NCBI RefSeq assembly: GCF_002158905.1
Contig: NZ_CP021431.1
Span: 310,001-374,000 of the forward strand
Direction of reading: 5' to 3'
Source: Yoonia vestfoldensis
GTDB taxonomy: Bacteria > Pseudomonadota > Alphaproteobacteria > Rhodobacterales > Rhodobacteraceae
Length of the DNA: 64,000 nucleotides
Shown here: positions 34,127 through 43,332 of the stretch, piece after piece
Position numbering within the stretch: the first letter of the stretch is position 1
How the letters are laid out: each line of letters begins with the position of its first letter
Notes under the pieces: generated by a model
Database searches by the model: none
Told to the model about the DNA's origin: nothing
Seen by the model: only the letters and a program-made list of their open reading frames with translations
Translations under genes and position numbers: made by a program

Positions 34127-35119
34127 TTATCCAATCGCGTGCCGCCACTGGGCGGAATAGCCCCCCGTGACGTGGTGTTCGAGTTGCCGTTCGATATCGC
34201 CCAACAGGCTGGATGCGCCAAAGCGGAACAGATCGGGTTGCAGCCAGCGGTCGCCCAATTCCTCCTTGATCATCGATAGATACACCAGCGCATCCTTGGC
34301 CTTGCTGATCCCGCCCGCAGGTTTGTAGCCGACCATCACGCCGGTCCGGTCATGATAATCGCGGATCGCGCGGATCATCGTCAGGGTGACGGGCAGGGTG
34401 GCGTTGACGGGTTCCTTGCCGGTCGAGGTCTTGATGAAATCCGCCCCCGCCATCATGCAGACCAAGGATGCCCGCGCGACATTGCGCAATGTGCCCAGCT
34501 CGCCCGTGGCCAGGATCGCCTTGACATGGGCGTCACCGCAGGCCGCGCGCATTTGCTGCATTTCATCATAAAGCGCTTGCCAGTCGCCAGTCAGCACATG
34601 GCGGCGGCTGATGACGATGTCGATTTCCTGCGCACCGGCGGCAACGCTTTCGCCGATTTCCGCGATGCGCAGATGAAACGGCGACAGGCCAGCGGGGAAA
34701 CCGGTGCTGACAGCCGCAACCGGAATGCCCGAGCCTGCCAGCGCATCCACAGCCGTGGCGACCATGTCGTGATAGACGCAGACTGCCCCCGTGGTCAGGC
34801 CCTGCATGCCCAAAGCGTCCAGAATATCCGCGCGCACCGGCTGGCGCGCCTTGGCGCACAGGCGGCGCACGCGGCCCGCGCTGTCATCGCCCGACAATGT
34901 GGTCAGGTCCATCAGGCTGATCGCCTTGCATAGCCACGCCGCCTGATAATCCTTCTTCACGCTGCGCCGCCCCGGCAGGCTTGCTGCGCGCCGTTCGATG
35001 GCCGATGTATTGGCCTGCACCGCCATGACCCAATCAAGGTCAAGGGTGGTGCCTGCGTTACGGGCAAGATGCAATTGCGGCAGATGGGTCACGGTGGGCG
35101 GGGTGGTGGTTTGGTGCAA
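34127..35119 (-). CDS. deoC: Deoxyribose-phosphate aldolase
   Basis: A class I aldolase (about 330 residues) that splits 2-deoxyribose-5-phosphate to acetaldehyde and glyceraldehyde-3-phosphate. The Schiff-base lysine is in ADFIKTSTGKEPVNAT and the second in GVMVGYKPAGGISKAKDAL. The start is uncertain: a TTG at 35119 has AGGAGG five bases upstream, while ATGs at 35134 and 35140 lack a site. Together with the downstream ALDH16 it forms a deoxyribose catabolic pair. Confidence 0.93.
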   Translation of the reverse strand: MHQTTTPPTVTHLPQLHLARNAGTTLDLDWVMAVQANTSAIERRAASLPGRRSVKKDYQAAWLCKAISLMDLTTLSGDDSAGRVRRLCAKARQPVRADILDALGMQGLTTGAVCVYHDMVATAVDALAGSGIPVAAVSTGFPAGLSPFHLRIAEIGESVAAGAQEIDIVISRRHVLTGDWQALYDEMQQMRAACGDAHVKAILATGELGTLRNVARASLVCMMAGADFIKTSTGKEPVNATLPVTLTMIRAIRDYHDRTGVMVGYKPAGGISKAKDALVYLSMIKEELGDRWLQPDLFRFGASSLLGDIERQLEHHVTGGYSAQWRHAIG

Positions 35120-35194
35120 GGGAGCCTCCTGCATTGTCATAGATAGGTGGCACTTTGCGGATGACTTGGCAAGTTTTGACCAGCTGGTCAAACA

Positions 35195-36028
35195 CTATGA
35201 CGGCTGCACGACCCGACGTTGCCGTTTCTGGCGATATTGCAGCGGGGTGTCGCCATAGGCGGCGCGGAAGAGTTTGTGAAAATGCGACATGTTCGGGATG
35301 CCGCAATCGGCGGCGATCTGGCTTACTGTATCGGCATCGGTGGTCAGCGCGCGGGCGGCGTGATCCATGCGGATCTGGTTCATGAAATCGGACGGGGTCA
35401 TGCCGAAATGCTTGCGCATGCTGCGGCTGACATGCGGATGCGCCTTGCCGGTCAGCGCCACCAACCCCGCCGCCCCGTCGCGGAACACGGCCGGATCACG
35501 CGCCGCGCGGCAGGCCCGCAGCAGCCAGTCGGGGGCATCGGCCGGAAAATTGTCGCGGGTCAGATCAGCACAAAGCGGCAGCAAGAACGCCTCGGCCGCG
35601 ATCGTGTCACAGCGGCTGCGTTCCAGCTGCACGGCGGCATGGTTCAATGCCGCCAGTTCGCGCATGTCGCGGTGATGCTGGGCGATGCCATTGGCGGACC
35701 AGAACAGATGCCCCGCCAGCGACGGATGCCGCTGCGCCAGCGCCTGGACCAAGCCCGGATGCAGGCAGAGCGAGACCACCAGCGCATGGTCGCCGCGTCC
35801 TTGCAGCGCATGGCTCTGGCCGGGGCCGATGAAAACAACGCTGCCTTCGGCCAGGGTTTGCGCGCCCTCGGGCAGGTGATGGCGGACCTTGCCATTCTGC
35901 ACCCAGAACAATTCGTAAAAATCATGCCCATGCAGCGCGCGTGGCCGTTCCGCCGTCAAGGTGGCCCTTGTCAGATGGACTTGCGCATCAAGGCGCAGGA
36001 TATCGGCATGGCGCAGGACCGGGTTCAT
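35195..36028 (-). CDS. AraC-family transcriptional regulator with cupin sensor
   Basis: A 277-residue regulator. The N-terminal cupin (about 20-110) has RPRALHGHDFYELFWVQNG and EGSVVFIGPGQSHALQG. The C-terminal part has two helix-turn-helix units, HPHVSRSMRKHFGMTPSDFMNQIRMD and SQIAADCGIPNMSHFHKLFRAAYGDTPLQYRQ, typical of AraC/XylS. Cupin-AraC proteins of this shape sense sugars or other small molecules. It lies 75 bp upstream of deoC on the same strand, so the deoxyribose pair is a plausible target. Confidence 0.88.
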   Translation of the reverse strand: MNPVLRHADILRLDAQVHLTRATLTAERPRALHGHDFYELFWVQNGKVRHHLPEGAQTLAEGSVVFIGPGQSHALQGRGDHALVVSLCLHPGLVQALAQRHPSLAGHLFWSANGIAQHHRDMRELAALNHAAVQLERSRCDTIAAEAFLLPLCADLTRDNFPADAPDWLLRACRAARDPAVFRDGAAGLVALTGKAHPHVSRSMRKHFGMTPSDFMNQIRMDHAARALTTDADTVSQIAADCGIPNMSHFHKLFRAAYGDTPLQYRQKRQRRVVQPS

Positions 36029-36147
36029 ACCGCGAGGCTAGCACAGGTTTTTCTGCGGCGCAGCATTTATTCACGGCTGCATCCGGGGCGTGACAAGCCC
36101 GCCGCCGCGGTCTATGTCGCTGCCCAGATAGCAAAGGGGCCTGCGCC

Positions 36148-36831
36148 ATGACTTTCGACCGTTCCATCAAGATCGCGCCGTCGATCCTGTCGGCTGATTT
36201 TGCCAATTTCGGCGCGGAATGCCGCGCGATCGAGGCGCAGGGCGCCGATTGGGTCCATGTCGATGTGATGGATGGCCATTTCGTGCCCAATATCACCTTT
36301 GGCCCTGCCACCTGTGCCGCGATCCGCCCCCATATCAAGGGCGTGATGGATGTGCATCTGATGATCGCCCCCGTCGATCCTTATATCGAGGCTTTTGCCA
36401 AGGCCGGGGCCGATATCATCACCGCTCATGTCGAGGCAGGCCCCCATATCCACCGCAGCATGCAGGCGATCCGCGGCGCGGGGGCCAAGGCCGGTGTGGC
36501 CTTGAACCCCGCCACGCCCGCCGCTGCGGTGGAATATCTGCTTGATATGGTCGACCTGGTCTGCGTGATGACGGTGAACCCCGGTTTCGGCGGGCAGAAA
36601 TTCATCCATAGTCAGGTGGACAAGGTCCGCCAGCTGAGCGCCATGATCGGCGACCGCCCCATCCATATCGAGATTGATGGCGGCGTCGATCCTGTGACTG
36701 CGCCATTGGTCGCTGCAGCCGGGGCTGATGTGCTGGTCGCCGGATCGGCGGTGTTTCGCGGCGGGTCGGTCAGCGATCCGGCCCCCTATGGTGCCAATAT
36801 CCGCGCGATCCGTGACGCGGCAAGGGTCTAG
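36148..36831 (+). CDS. rpe: Ribulose-phosphate 3-epimerase
   Basis: A 227-residue TIM-barrel epimerase interconverting ribulose-5-phosphate and xylulose-5-phosphate. Signatures are [35 protein letters not shown] (metal ligands), [14 protein letters not shown] and [13 protein letters not shown], all complete. It has no same-strand partner; both neighbours point away or towards it. A strong hairpin follows its stop codon. Confidence 0.95.
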   Translation: MTFDRSIKIAPSILSADFANFGAECRAIEAQGADWVHVDVMDGHFVPNITFGPATCAAIRPHIKGVMDVHLMIAPVDPYIEAFAKAGADIITAHVEAGPHIHRSMQAIRGAGAKAGVALNPATPAAAVEYLLDMVDLVCVMTVNPGFGGQKFIHSQVDKVRQLSAMIGDRPIHIEIDGGVDPVTAPLVAAAGADVLVAGSAVFRGGSVSDPAPYGANIRAIRDAARV

Positions 36832-36884
36832 GGGGCTGCCGCCCCCGCGGATTTACGTCAAATCGCGCCTAGCGCGAATTGACG
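36831..36884. terminator. Two hairpins between rpe and puuD
   Basis: GGGGGC-TGCC-GCCCCC (36831-36846) overlaps the end of rpe, and a second stem CGTCAAATCGCGC-CTA-GCGCGAATTGACG (36856-36884) has 13 bp arms with a single mismatch. The two genes are convergent, so the region probably ends transcription from both sides; there is no clear T tract. Confidence 0.6.
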
Positions 36885-36898
36885 GACTCGAACGATGA

Positions 36899-38122
36899 TC
36901 AGTCTGTTGCGGCGCGGTACCATGCGGCGAGCGTGGCGCGGTCCTCATCCGGCAGGCCGGTGATGTTGGCGGGCGGCATCGCATGGCTGATCCCCGATTG
37001 CACATAAATCGCGCGGGCGTGGTGGGCGATATCGGCTTCGGTTTCCAGAAACACGCCTTTGGGCGCCCAGTGCAGATTGCCCCAGACCGGTTCGCGCGCA
37101 TGGCACATCGAACAGCGCCCGATGACGATGTCATGCGCCTCCTCGAAGCCCGCCGCAGAGGCGAAGCGTTGTTCATAGGCTGTCAGCGCGCGCGCCTCGG
37201 CCTCTTCATAGCTGTCGTGGCCGGGGAAGGTCGACAGCCACGCGATCGCGATGAATAGGATCACGGTGACCACCCATGTCCATGTCGGCTTGCCTTTGCG
37301 CGCATGCATGGAATTGAAATAATGCCGGATCGTGACCCCCATCAGGAACACCAATGCTGCGATGATCCAGGCGTATTGCGTCCCGAACGCCAGCGGATAA
37401 TGGTTCGACAGCATCAGAAAGATCACCGGCAGCGTCAGGTAATTGTTATGGGTCGAGCGTAATTTCGCGATCTTGCCATATTTCGGATCTGGCTTGCGCC
37501 CGGCCTTGAGGTCCGCGACCACGATTCGCTGGTTCGGCATGATGATGGCGAAGACATTGGCCGTCATGATCGTCGCGGTGAAGGCCCCCAGATGCAGCAA
37601 GGCGGCCCGTCCAGTGAAGACCTGGTTATAGCCCCAGGACATCACCACCAGCAGCGCGAAAAGCAGCAGCATCAAAGTTGTTGGTGTTTCTCCCAGCCGC
37701 GATTTGCAAAGCTGGTCATAGATCACCCAGCCGATCCCCAGCGAGGCGGCCGAGATCAGCACGCCCTGCCAGATCGCCAGATCCGCCTTGGCCGGATCGA
37801 TCAGGTATAATTCCGCCCCGACCCAATAGACCACCGCCAACAGGGCCGCACCCGATAGCCATGTCGCATAGCTTTCCCATTTGAACCAGGTCAGGTGGTC
37901 GGGCATCGCATCGGGGGCGACGAGGTATTTCTGGATATGGTAGAACCCGCCGCCATGGACCTGCCATTCCTCGCCATCGGCGGGGCCTTGGATGTTGCGG
38001 TTCAGCCCCAGATCAAGTGCGATGAAATAGAACGACGACCCGATCCAGGCGATGGCCGTGATCACATGCAGCCAGCGCAGGGCAAAGGCCAGCCATTCCC
38101 ACAAGATCGCCACATCATACAT
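36899..38122 (-). CDS. puuD: Urate hydroxylase PuuD (membrane, cytochrome c fused)
   Basis: A 407-residue membrane protein with about eight hydrophobic segments and a C-terminal cytochrome c domain (about 320-407). It matches PuuD, which oxidises urate to 5-hydroxyisourate with electrons passing to the heme. Blocks are HVITAIAWIGSSFYFIALD near the start, HGGGFYHIQKY, IMPNQRIVVADLKAG and LRSTHNNYLTLPVIFLMLSNHYP. The heme site is CSMCH (IGRCSMCHAREPVW). The start at 38122 (MYDVAILWEW) is set by alignment; the longer frame is a shadow. The next gene diverges and continues the urate pathway. Confidence 0.93.
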   Translation of the reverse strand: MYDVAILWEWLAFALRWLHVITAIAWIGSSFYFIALDLGLNRNIQGPADGEEWQVHGGGFYHIQKYLVAPDAMPDHLTWFKWESYATWLSGAALLAVVYWVGAELYLIDPAKADLAIWQGVLISAASLGIGWVIYDQLCKSRLGETPTTLMLLLFALLVVMSWGYNQVFTGRAALLHLGAFTATIMTANVFAIIMPNQRIVVADLKAGRKPDPKYGKIAKLRSTHNNYLTLPVIFLMLSNHYPLAFGTQYAWIIAALVFLMGVTIRHYFNSMHARKGKPTWTWVVTVILFIAIAWLSTFPGHDSYEEAEARALTAYEQRFASAAGFEEAHDIVIGRCSMCHAREPVWGNLHWAPKGVFLETEADIAHHARAIYVQSGISHAMPPANITGLPDEDRATLAAWYRAATD

Positions 38123-38277
38123 CTGTCGGCTCCTTTTAGCGTCAGCACCCGATCTTGTCGCCTTGTGCCGCCTTGTGCCAGCGGAAAATGCCTGCGGCGG
38201 CACTGTGCCGATGCGGGCTTGCAAAACTGCCCAAAGCTCCGGCACAAAGCTTGTGACTGATCCTGCAGGAGGCCCAG

Positions 38278-39678
38278 GTGCAACGCTACCCCCGTGATAT
38301 GACCGGCCATGGTGCCGAACCGCCCGTCGCCAACTGGCCCGGTGGCGCGCGCATCGCCGTGCAGATCGTGCTGAATTACGAAGAGGGCGGCGAGAACAAC
38401 ATCCTGCATGGCGATGCCGCGTCAGAGGCCTTTTTGTCCGAGATTGTTGGCGCCGCCGCCTGGCCCGGCCAGCGGCATTGGAACATGGAAAGCATCTATG
38501 AATATGGCGCAAGGGCCGGGTTCTGGCGCTTGCACCGGATGCTCGCTGATCTGCCGGTCACGGTTTACGGCGTGGCGACAGCCTTGGCCCGCGCCCCCGA
38601 ACAGGTCGCGGCCATGCAGCAGGCAGGCTGGGAAATCGCCAGTCACGGGCTGAAATGGATCGAATACAAGGACGCCCCCGAAGATGTCGAACGCGCCGAT
38701 ATGCTGGCGGCGATCCGCCTGCATACCGAGGTCACAGGCAGCCCGCCGCGCGGCTGGTATACGGGGCGCTGTTCGGTCAATACCGTGCGCCTTGCCGCCG
38801 AGACCGGACAATTCGCCTATGTTGCCGACAGCTATGCCGATGATCTGCCCTATTGGATGGAATATGGCAGGCGCGACCAGCTGATCGTGCCTTATACGCT
38901 CGATGCCAATGACATGCGTTTCGCCACGCCGCAGGGGTTCAACGCAGGCGGGCAGTTTCTGGATTACCTCAAGGCCAGTTTCGATACGCTCTACCGCGAA
39001 GGCGGGCGGATGTTGTCCATCGGTCTGCATTGCCGCCTGATCGGCAGGCCCGGCCGGGCCGAGGCGTTGCGCCAGTTCATCGACTATGCGCAGGGGCATG
39101 AGGGCGTCTGGTTCGCGACCCGCGCCCAGATCGCCGACCATTGGGCGGCGACGCAGCCACATGTCCGGTTCGCCCGCCCGTCACAGATGGACCGCGACGC
39201 CTTTGTCGCGGCTTACGGCGGCATCTTCGAACATTCGCCCTGGATCGCCGCAGAGGCGCATGCGCTGGAACTGGGGCCTGCGCATGACACGGCGCTGGGC
39301 CTGCACAACGCGCTCTGCCGCGTGTTCCGGTCAGCAGGTGACGACGCGCGGCTGGCCGTGCTGAACGCGCATCCTGATCTGGCAGGCAAGCTTGCCGCCG
39401 CCAAACGCCTGACGCCTGACAGCACGGCCGAACAGGCCAGCGCGGGGCTTGATGCGCTGACCGATGCCGAACGTGCGGGCTTTCAGGCGCAGAACGCGGC
39501 CTATCTGGACAGGTTCGGCTTTCCCTTCATCATCGCGGTGCGCGACCATGACAAGGCCGGGATCATGGCGGCCTTTGCCGCGCGGTTGCAAAACGACCGC
39601 GCATCAGAACTGGCCGAGGCCTGCCGCCAGGTCGAACGGATCGCGCTGCACCGCTTGCGCGGGCTGTTGCCACGATGA
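38278..39678 (+). CDS. Fused allantoinase (PuuE) and OHCU decarboxylase
   Basis: A 466-residue fusion of two urate-pathway enzymes. Residues about 1-300 are a PuuE-type allantoinase of the polysaccharide-deacetylase fold (YPRDMTGHGAEPPVANWPGG, VLNYEEGGENNILHGD, GWEIASHGLKWI, GRCSVNTVRL). About 305-466 is an OHCU decarboxylase domain (YGGIFEHSPWIAAEA, VLNAHPDLAGKLA, FGFPFIIAVRDH). It starts with GTG at 38278 with AGGAGG upstream. OHCU decarboxylase makes allantoin; the allantoinase part opens it to allantoate. A gene for 5-hydroxyisourate hydrolase is not in the window. It overlaps allA by 4 bp. Confidence 0.94.
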   Translation: MQRYPRDMTGHGAEPPVANWPGGARIAVQIVLNYEEGGENNILHGDAASEAFLSEIVGAAAWPGQRHWNMESIYEYGARAGFWRLHRMLADLPVTVYGVATALARAPEQVAAMQQAGWEIASHGLKWIEYKDAPEDVERADMLAAIRLHTEVTGSPPRGWYTGRCSVNTVRLAAETGQFAYVADSYADDLPYWMEYGRRDQLIVPYTLDANDMRFATPQGFNAGGQFLDYLKASFDTLYREGGRMLSIGLHCRLIGRPGRAEALRQFIDYAQGHEGVWFATRAQIADHWAATQPHVRFARPSQMDRDAFVAAYGGIFEHSPWIAAEAHALELGPAHDTALGLHNALCRVFRSAGDDARLAVLNAHPDLAGKLAAAKRLTPDSTAEQASAGLDALTDAERAGFQAQNAAYLDRFGFPFIIAVRDHDKAGIMAAFAARLQNDRASELAEACRQVERIALHRLRGLLPR

Positions 39679-40145
39679 CGGATATCCGTGTCCAGCCGCT
39701 GACCGCCGCCGCCTTTGCGCCTTACGGTGATGTGCTGGATTGCAAGGGCGCGCCTGACCGCATCATCAATGCGGGGCTTTGCGGCCGGTTTCATGACCGC
39801 GCGCAGATGGATATGGGCGATGGGCGGGCGGGCATCAGCCTGTTCCGCTCAGAGCTGCGGGCCTTGCCCTATCAGCTGGATCTGATCGAACGGCATCCCC
39901 TGGGATCGCAGGCCTTCATCCCGATGAGCATGGATGGCTTTCTGGTCGTGGTCGCGGGCGATGATCTGGTGCCGCAGGCCTTTGTCACGGCACCGGGCGA
40001 AGGGATCAACTTTCACAGGGGCACATGGCATGGCGTGCTGACGCCGCTTGCGGGGCCGGGGCTCTTTGCGGTGATCGACCGGATCGGCGCAGGGGCCAAT
40101 CTGGAAGAACACCACTTTGCCGCGCCTTACCGGATCATTCCCTAG
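39675..40145 (+). CDS. allA: Ureidoglycolate lyase
   Basis: A 156-residue cupin-like enzyme that splits ureidoglycolate into glyoxylate and urea. Blocks are DIRVQPLTAAAFAPYGDVLD, GISLFRSELRALPYQLDLIERHPLGSQAFIPM, INFHRGTWHGVLTPL and LEEHHF. Its ATG overlaps the stop of the fusion gene. It is the last urate-pathway step seen here. The step from allantoate to ureidoglycolate (allantoicase or allantoate amidohydrolase plus ureidoglycine enzymes) is not in the window. It converges with bhcD with a 4-bp overlap. Confidence 0.94.
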   Translation: MTDIRVQPLTAAAFAPYGDVLDCKGAPDRIINAGLCGRFHDRAQMDMGDGRAGISLFRSELRALPYQLDLIERHPLGSQAFIPMSMDGFLVVVAGDDLVPQAFVTAPGEGINFHRGTWHGVLTPLAGPGLFAVIDRIGAGANLEEHHFAAPYRIIP

Positions 40146-41107
40146 AAATCGACGATTGTCGCAACGCCCTTGGCCACCGCCAGATCGACGACGGCGGAGG
40201 CAACCGCCAGATCCTGCAAGCCGACACCCGTGCCGTCGAAAATCGTGATCTCATCTGCGCTGGTGCGGCCTGGATGGGTGCCGTTGATCACCGCGCCCAA
40301 AGGCGTGATCTTATCCGCAGCAACGATCCCCGCGGCCACCGCATGCTGCGCTTCACCGATGGTCACGGATTGTGCGATCTCGTCGGTAAAGACCGTTGCG
40401 CGGCCAAAGATCGCCGCTTCCAGTTCTTGCTTGCCCTTGGTGTCGGTCCCCATGCAGGCGATATGCGTGCCGGGGCGGACATGGGCATCCAGCAAGGATG
40501 GGGCATGGGCAGAGGTGATAGAGATGATGACATCGGCCTCTGCCCCCAGCCTGTCAAGGTTGACCGCCTCGAAAGGCAGATCAAGCTCTGCCGCGACAGA
40601 TGCAAGGCGCGCCAGCATTTCGGGGTGGTAATTCCAGCCGATGATCCGCTCAAAGGCGCGCTGTTCCACGGCGGCACGCAGCTGGAACAAAGATTGATGA
40701 CCCGCGCCGATCATGCCCAGCACCCGCGCATCCGTTCGCGCCAGATGGTTGATCGACACCGCCGATGCCGCCGCCGTGCGCAGCGCGGTCAACAGATTGC
40801 CCCCCACGATGGCACGGCACTTGCCGGTATCGGCATCGAACAGGAACACCGTGGATTGATGGTTGGTCAGGCCCTTTGCCTCGTTGCCAGGCCAATAGCC
40901 GCCCGATTTCAGCCCAAGCGCCAGCCCATCGCGATCAAAGCCCGATTTGAACCCGTAAAGCGCATCGGCATGGCCGATCGCCTCGCGGATCACCGGAAAA
41001 TTATAGGCGCTGCCCTTGGACATCGACGCGAAAACCTGTTCGACCGCGCGATAGGCATCGGCGCGGGTCATCAGGCCAGCGATTTCTTTTTCGGGAACGA
41101 TGATCAT
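40142..41107 (-). CDS. bhcD: Iminosuccinate reductase BhcD (ornithine cyclodeaminase family)
   Basis: A 321-residue protein of the ornithine cyclodeaminase/mu-crystallin family. In the beta-hydroxyaspartate cycle BhcD reduces iminosuccinate to aspartate with NADH. Blocks are LYGFKSGFDRDGLALGLKSGGYW, VGGNLLTALRTAAASAVSIN and the nucleotide-binding VLGMIGAGHQSLFQLRA. The assignment rests on family plus its place as the last gene of bhcABCD. A repeat copy and a C-G stem separate it from bhcC. RBS GAGGTG precedes the ATG. Confidence 0.93.
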   Translation of the reverse strand: MIIVPEKEIAGLMTRADAYRAVEQVFASMSKGSAYNFPVIREAIGHADALYGFKSGFDRDGLALGLKSGGYWPGNEAKGLTNHQSTVFLFDADTGKCRAIVGGNLLTALRTAAASAVSINHLARTDARVLGMIGAGHQSLFQLRAAVEQRAFERIIGWNYHPEMLARLASVAAELDLPFEAVNLDRLGAEADVIISITSAHAPSLLDAHVRPGTHIACMGTDTKGKQELEAAIFGRATVFTDEIAQSVTIGEAQHAVAAGIVAADKITPLGAVINGTHPGRTSADEITIFDGTGVGLQDLAVASAVVDLAVAKGVATIVDF

Positions 41108-41144
41108 GGGGCACCTCTTGCGCCGGGGTGCTGCTGCGCCCCCG

Positions 41145-41180
41145 GCTTCTTTTTTCCAAAAATACTCCCCGCCGGGAGGC
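41145..41180 (-). repeat. Repeat-family copy between bhcC and bhcD
   Basis: On the minus strand the sequence reads GCCTCCCGGCGGGGAGTATT followed by TTTGGAAAAAAGAAGC. It is the second subtype seen also at 22785. A C-G stem (CCGGGG and CCCCGG) follows it in the transcript direction, before the bhcD start. It lies in the only long gap within the bhc operon. Confidence 0.8.
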
Positions 41181-41188
41181 CGCCTACG

Positions 41189-42352
41189 TCAGTAGGCCTT
41201 CCCACGCGCGGAAACAGGCCAGACCACCTCGACCTTGCCGCCGCGCAGCCCGACATACCAGTCATGGACGTTGCAAGTCGGGTCGCAATGGCCGGGAACC
41301 AGTTTCAGCTTGTCATTGACCTTCAGCACACCGCCCGGATCCGCAACAACGCCGTGTTCATCGGAACATTTGACATAAGTCACGTCATCGCGGCCATAGA
41401 TCAGGGGCAGGCCGCTATCGACCGACTGCACCTTCAACCCTGCATCGACGATGGCCTTGTCGGCCTTGGCGTGGCTCATCACGGATGTCAGGATGAACAA
41501 AGCGTTTTCCCATTCGCCCTTGTCGATCCGCTTGCCGTCCTTGTCCAGGATGCGGCCGTAATCGGCATCCATGAAGGCATAGGACCCGCATTGCAATTCG
41601 TTGAACACGCCCGATGCGCTTTCGAAATAATAGGATCCGGTCCCGCCGCCGCCGACGATATCGCTCTCGATGCCTTCGGCTTTCAACAGATCAAGCGTCT
41701 CGCGGACCTGCTCGATGGCGATCTGCGTCTTGGCCTGCCGTTCGTCGTATGAATCGAGATGCTGCATCGCCCCCTGATAGGCCTGAATGCCTGCATATTT
41801 CAGGCCGGGTGCGGCATTGATCGCTTTGGCCAGTGTGACAACAGGCGCGCCATATTGCACGCCGCAACGGCCGGCGCCCACGTCGATTTCAACCAGACAT
41901 TCGATCTGGGTGCCATGTTTCTGCGCAGCCGCCGACAGATCGGCGATATTTGCGATGTCATCGACGCAGCAGATCGCGCGCGCGCCCAATTTGGGGATGC
42001 GCGCCAGACGGTCGATCTTGGCCGGGTGGCGGACCTGGTTGCTGACCAGCACATCCTTGATGCCGCCACGGGCGAAAACCTCGGCCTCGGATACTTTCTG
42101 GCAACAGACACCGACCGACCCGCCCAGTTTTTCCTGCAACAAGGCCACATCGACGGATTTATGCATCTTGCCATGCACGCGGTGGCGCATGCCGTGGGAT
42201 TTGGCGAAATCGCCCATCTTCTTGATGTTGCGTTCCAGCGCATCCAGATCCAGCACCAGGCAAGGTGTCTGGATATCGGCCTCGTCCATACCGGGCAGGG
42301 CGGGGATGTCATAGCCGACATCGAGATTCTTGAGGTTGCTCATATCGTTCAT
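41189..42352 (-). CDS. bhcC: Beta-hydroxyaspartate aldolase BhcC
   Basis: A 387-residue fold-type III PLP enzyme of the D-threonine aldolase/DSD1 group. BhcC condenses glyoxylate with glycine to give (2R,3S)-beta-hydroxyaspartate. It has TPCLVLDLDALERNI, the PLP-lysine region HRVHGKMHKSVDVALLQ, VCCQKVSEAEVFA and the metal site near HCDPTCNVHDWYV. The start at 42352 (MNDMSNLKNLD) follows AAGGGAGCACCAC. Flanked by BhcB and BhcD in the known gene order. Confidence 0.95.
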   Translation of the reverse strand: MNDMSNLKNLDVGYDIPALPGMDEADIQTPCLVLDLDALERNIKKMGDFAKSHGMRHRVHGKMHKSVDVALLQEKLGGSVGVCCQKVSEAEVFARGGIKDVLVSNQVRHPAKIDRLARIPKLGARAICCVDDIANIADLSAAAQKHGTQIECLVEIDVGAGRCGVQYGAPVVTLAKAINAAPGLKYAGIQAYQGAMQHLDSYDERQAKTQIAIEQVRETLDLLKAEGIESDIVGGGGTGSYYFESASGVFNELQCGSYAFMDADYGRILDKDGKRIDKGEWENALFILTSVMSHAKADKAIVDAGLKVQSVDSGLPLIYGRDDVTYVKCSDEHGVVADPGGVLKVNDKLKLVPGHCDPTCNVHDWYVGLRGGKVEVVWPVSARGKAY

Positions 42353-42369
42353 GTGGTGCTCCCTTCGCC

Positions 42370-43332
42370 TTAGATCCAAGGCAGTTTATCAAGATCGACA
42401 TTGCCGCCGGTGATGATGACACCGACACGTTTGCCTTTGAAAAATTCGCGGTTCTTGATGATCGTGGCCAGCGGCACTGCACAGCTGGGTTCCATCACGA
42501 TCTTCATCCGTTCCCAGGTCAGTTTCATCGCGGCGATGATTTCCTGCTCTGATGCGGTGAAAATATCCGTGACATGATTGCTGACGAAATGCCATGTCAG
42601 GTCTTTCAGCGGCACTTTCAGGCCGTCGGCAATGGTGACCGGCGCATCATCGGCGATGATATGGCCTGCCTTGAAACTGCGATAGGCATCATCGGCCTGT
42701 TCAGGTTCCGACGCGATGATCTGCACCTCGGGCGCGATATGCGACAGGGTCAGGCAGGTGCCCGAAATCATGCCGCCGCCACCGATGGGGGCGACCATCA
42801 TGTCCAGACCGTCGGTCTGTTCCATGAATTCGCGGCTACAGGTGCCTTGGCCTGCGACCACGCGGGGATCGTTATAAGGATGCACGAAATCGCCACCCGT
42901 GCGGGCCTGCACCTGCGCGAAAACTTCCTCGCGCGATGTGGTGGAAGGTTCGCATTCCGTGATGATCCCGCCATAGCCGCGCACGGCGGCCTTTTTCGCG
43001 TCAGGTGCGGTGCGTGGCATGACCACATGGCAGGGGATACCCCTGCGCCCTGCGGCATAGGACAGCGACAGCGCATGATTGCCCGATGAATGGGTGCAGA
43101 CACCTTTGGCAGCCTCCGCATCCGACAGGCCGAACACGGCGTTCGACGCGCCGCGCACCTTGAAAGCGCCGGCTTTTTGAAAATTCTCGCATTTAAAGAA
43201 TAATTGCGCGCCGATCAGATCATCCAGATAGCTGGATGTCAGGACCGGCGTGCGGTGGATATAGGGCCGGATCCGGTCATGGGCGGCGATCACATCGTCA
43301 TAGGTCGGGATATACATATCAAGGTCTTTCAT
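42370..43332 (-). CDS. bhcB: Beta-hydroxyaspartate dehydratase BhcB
   Basis: A 320-residue threonine-dehydratase-like PLP enzyme. BhcB removes water from beta-hydroxyaspartate to form iminosuccinate. Signatures are FKCENFQKAGAFKVRGASNA (the PLP lysine is in the GAFKVRG segment), THSSGNHALSLSYAAG (phosphate and substrate contact) and VAPIGGGGMISG. The ATG at 43332 shares its A with the bhcA TGA, so it is coupled to bhcA. The alternative GTG start at 43335 adds one residue. Confidence 0.95.
   Translation of the reverse strand: MKDLDMYIPTYDDVIAAHDRIRPYIHRTPVLTSSYLDDLIGAQLFFKCENFQKAGAFKVRGASNAVFGLSDAEAAKGVCTHSSGNHALSLSYAAGRRGIPCHVVMPRTAPDAKKAAVRGYGGIITECEPSTTSREEVFAQVQARTGGDFVHPYNDPRVVAGQGTCSREFMEQTDGLDMMVAPIGGGGMISGTCLTLSHIAPEVQIIASEPEQADDAYRSFKAGHIIADDAPVTIADGLKVPLKDLTWHFVSNHVTDIFTASEQEIIAAMKLTWERMKIVMEPSCAVPLATIIKNREFFKGKRVGVIITGGNVDLDKLPWI

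Noticed and set aside
36880..36898. tRNA-like GACTCGAACGATGATC
   Set aside because: Looks like part of a T-loop on the complementary strand, but no acceptor stem, anticodon loop or D-loop is found next to it.
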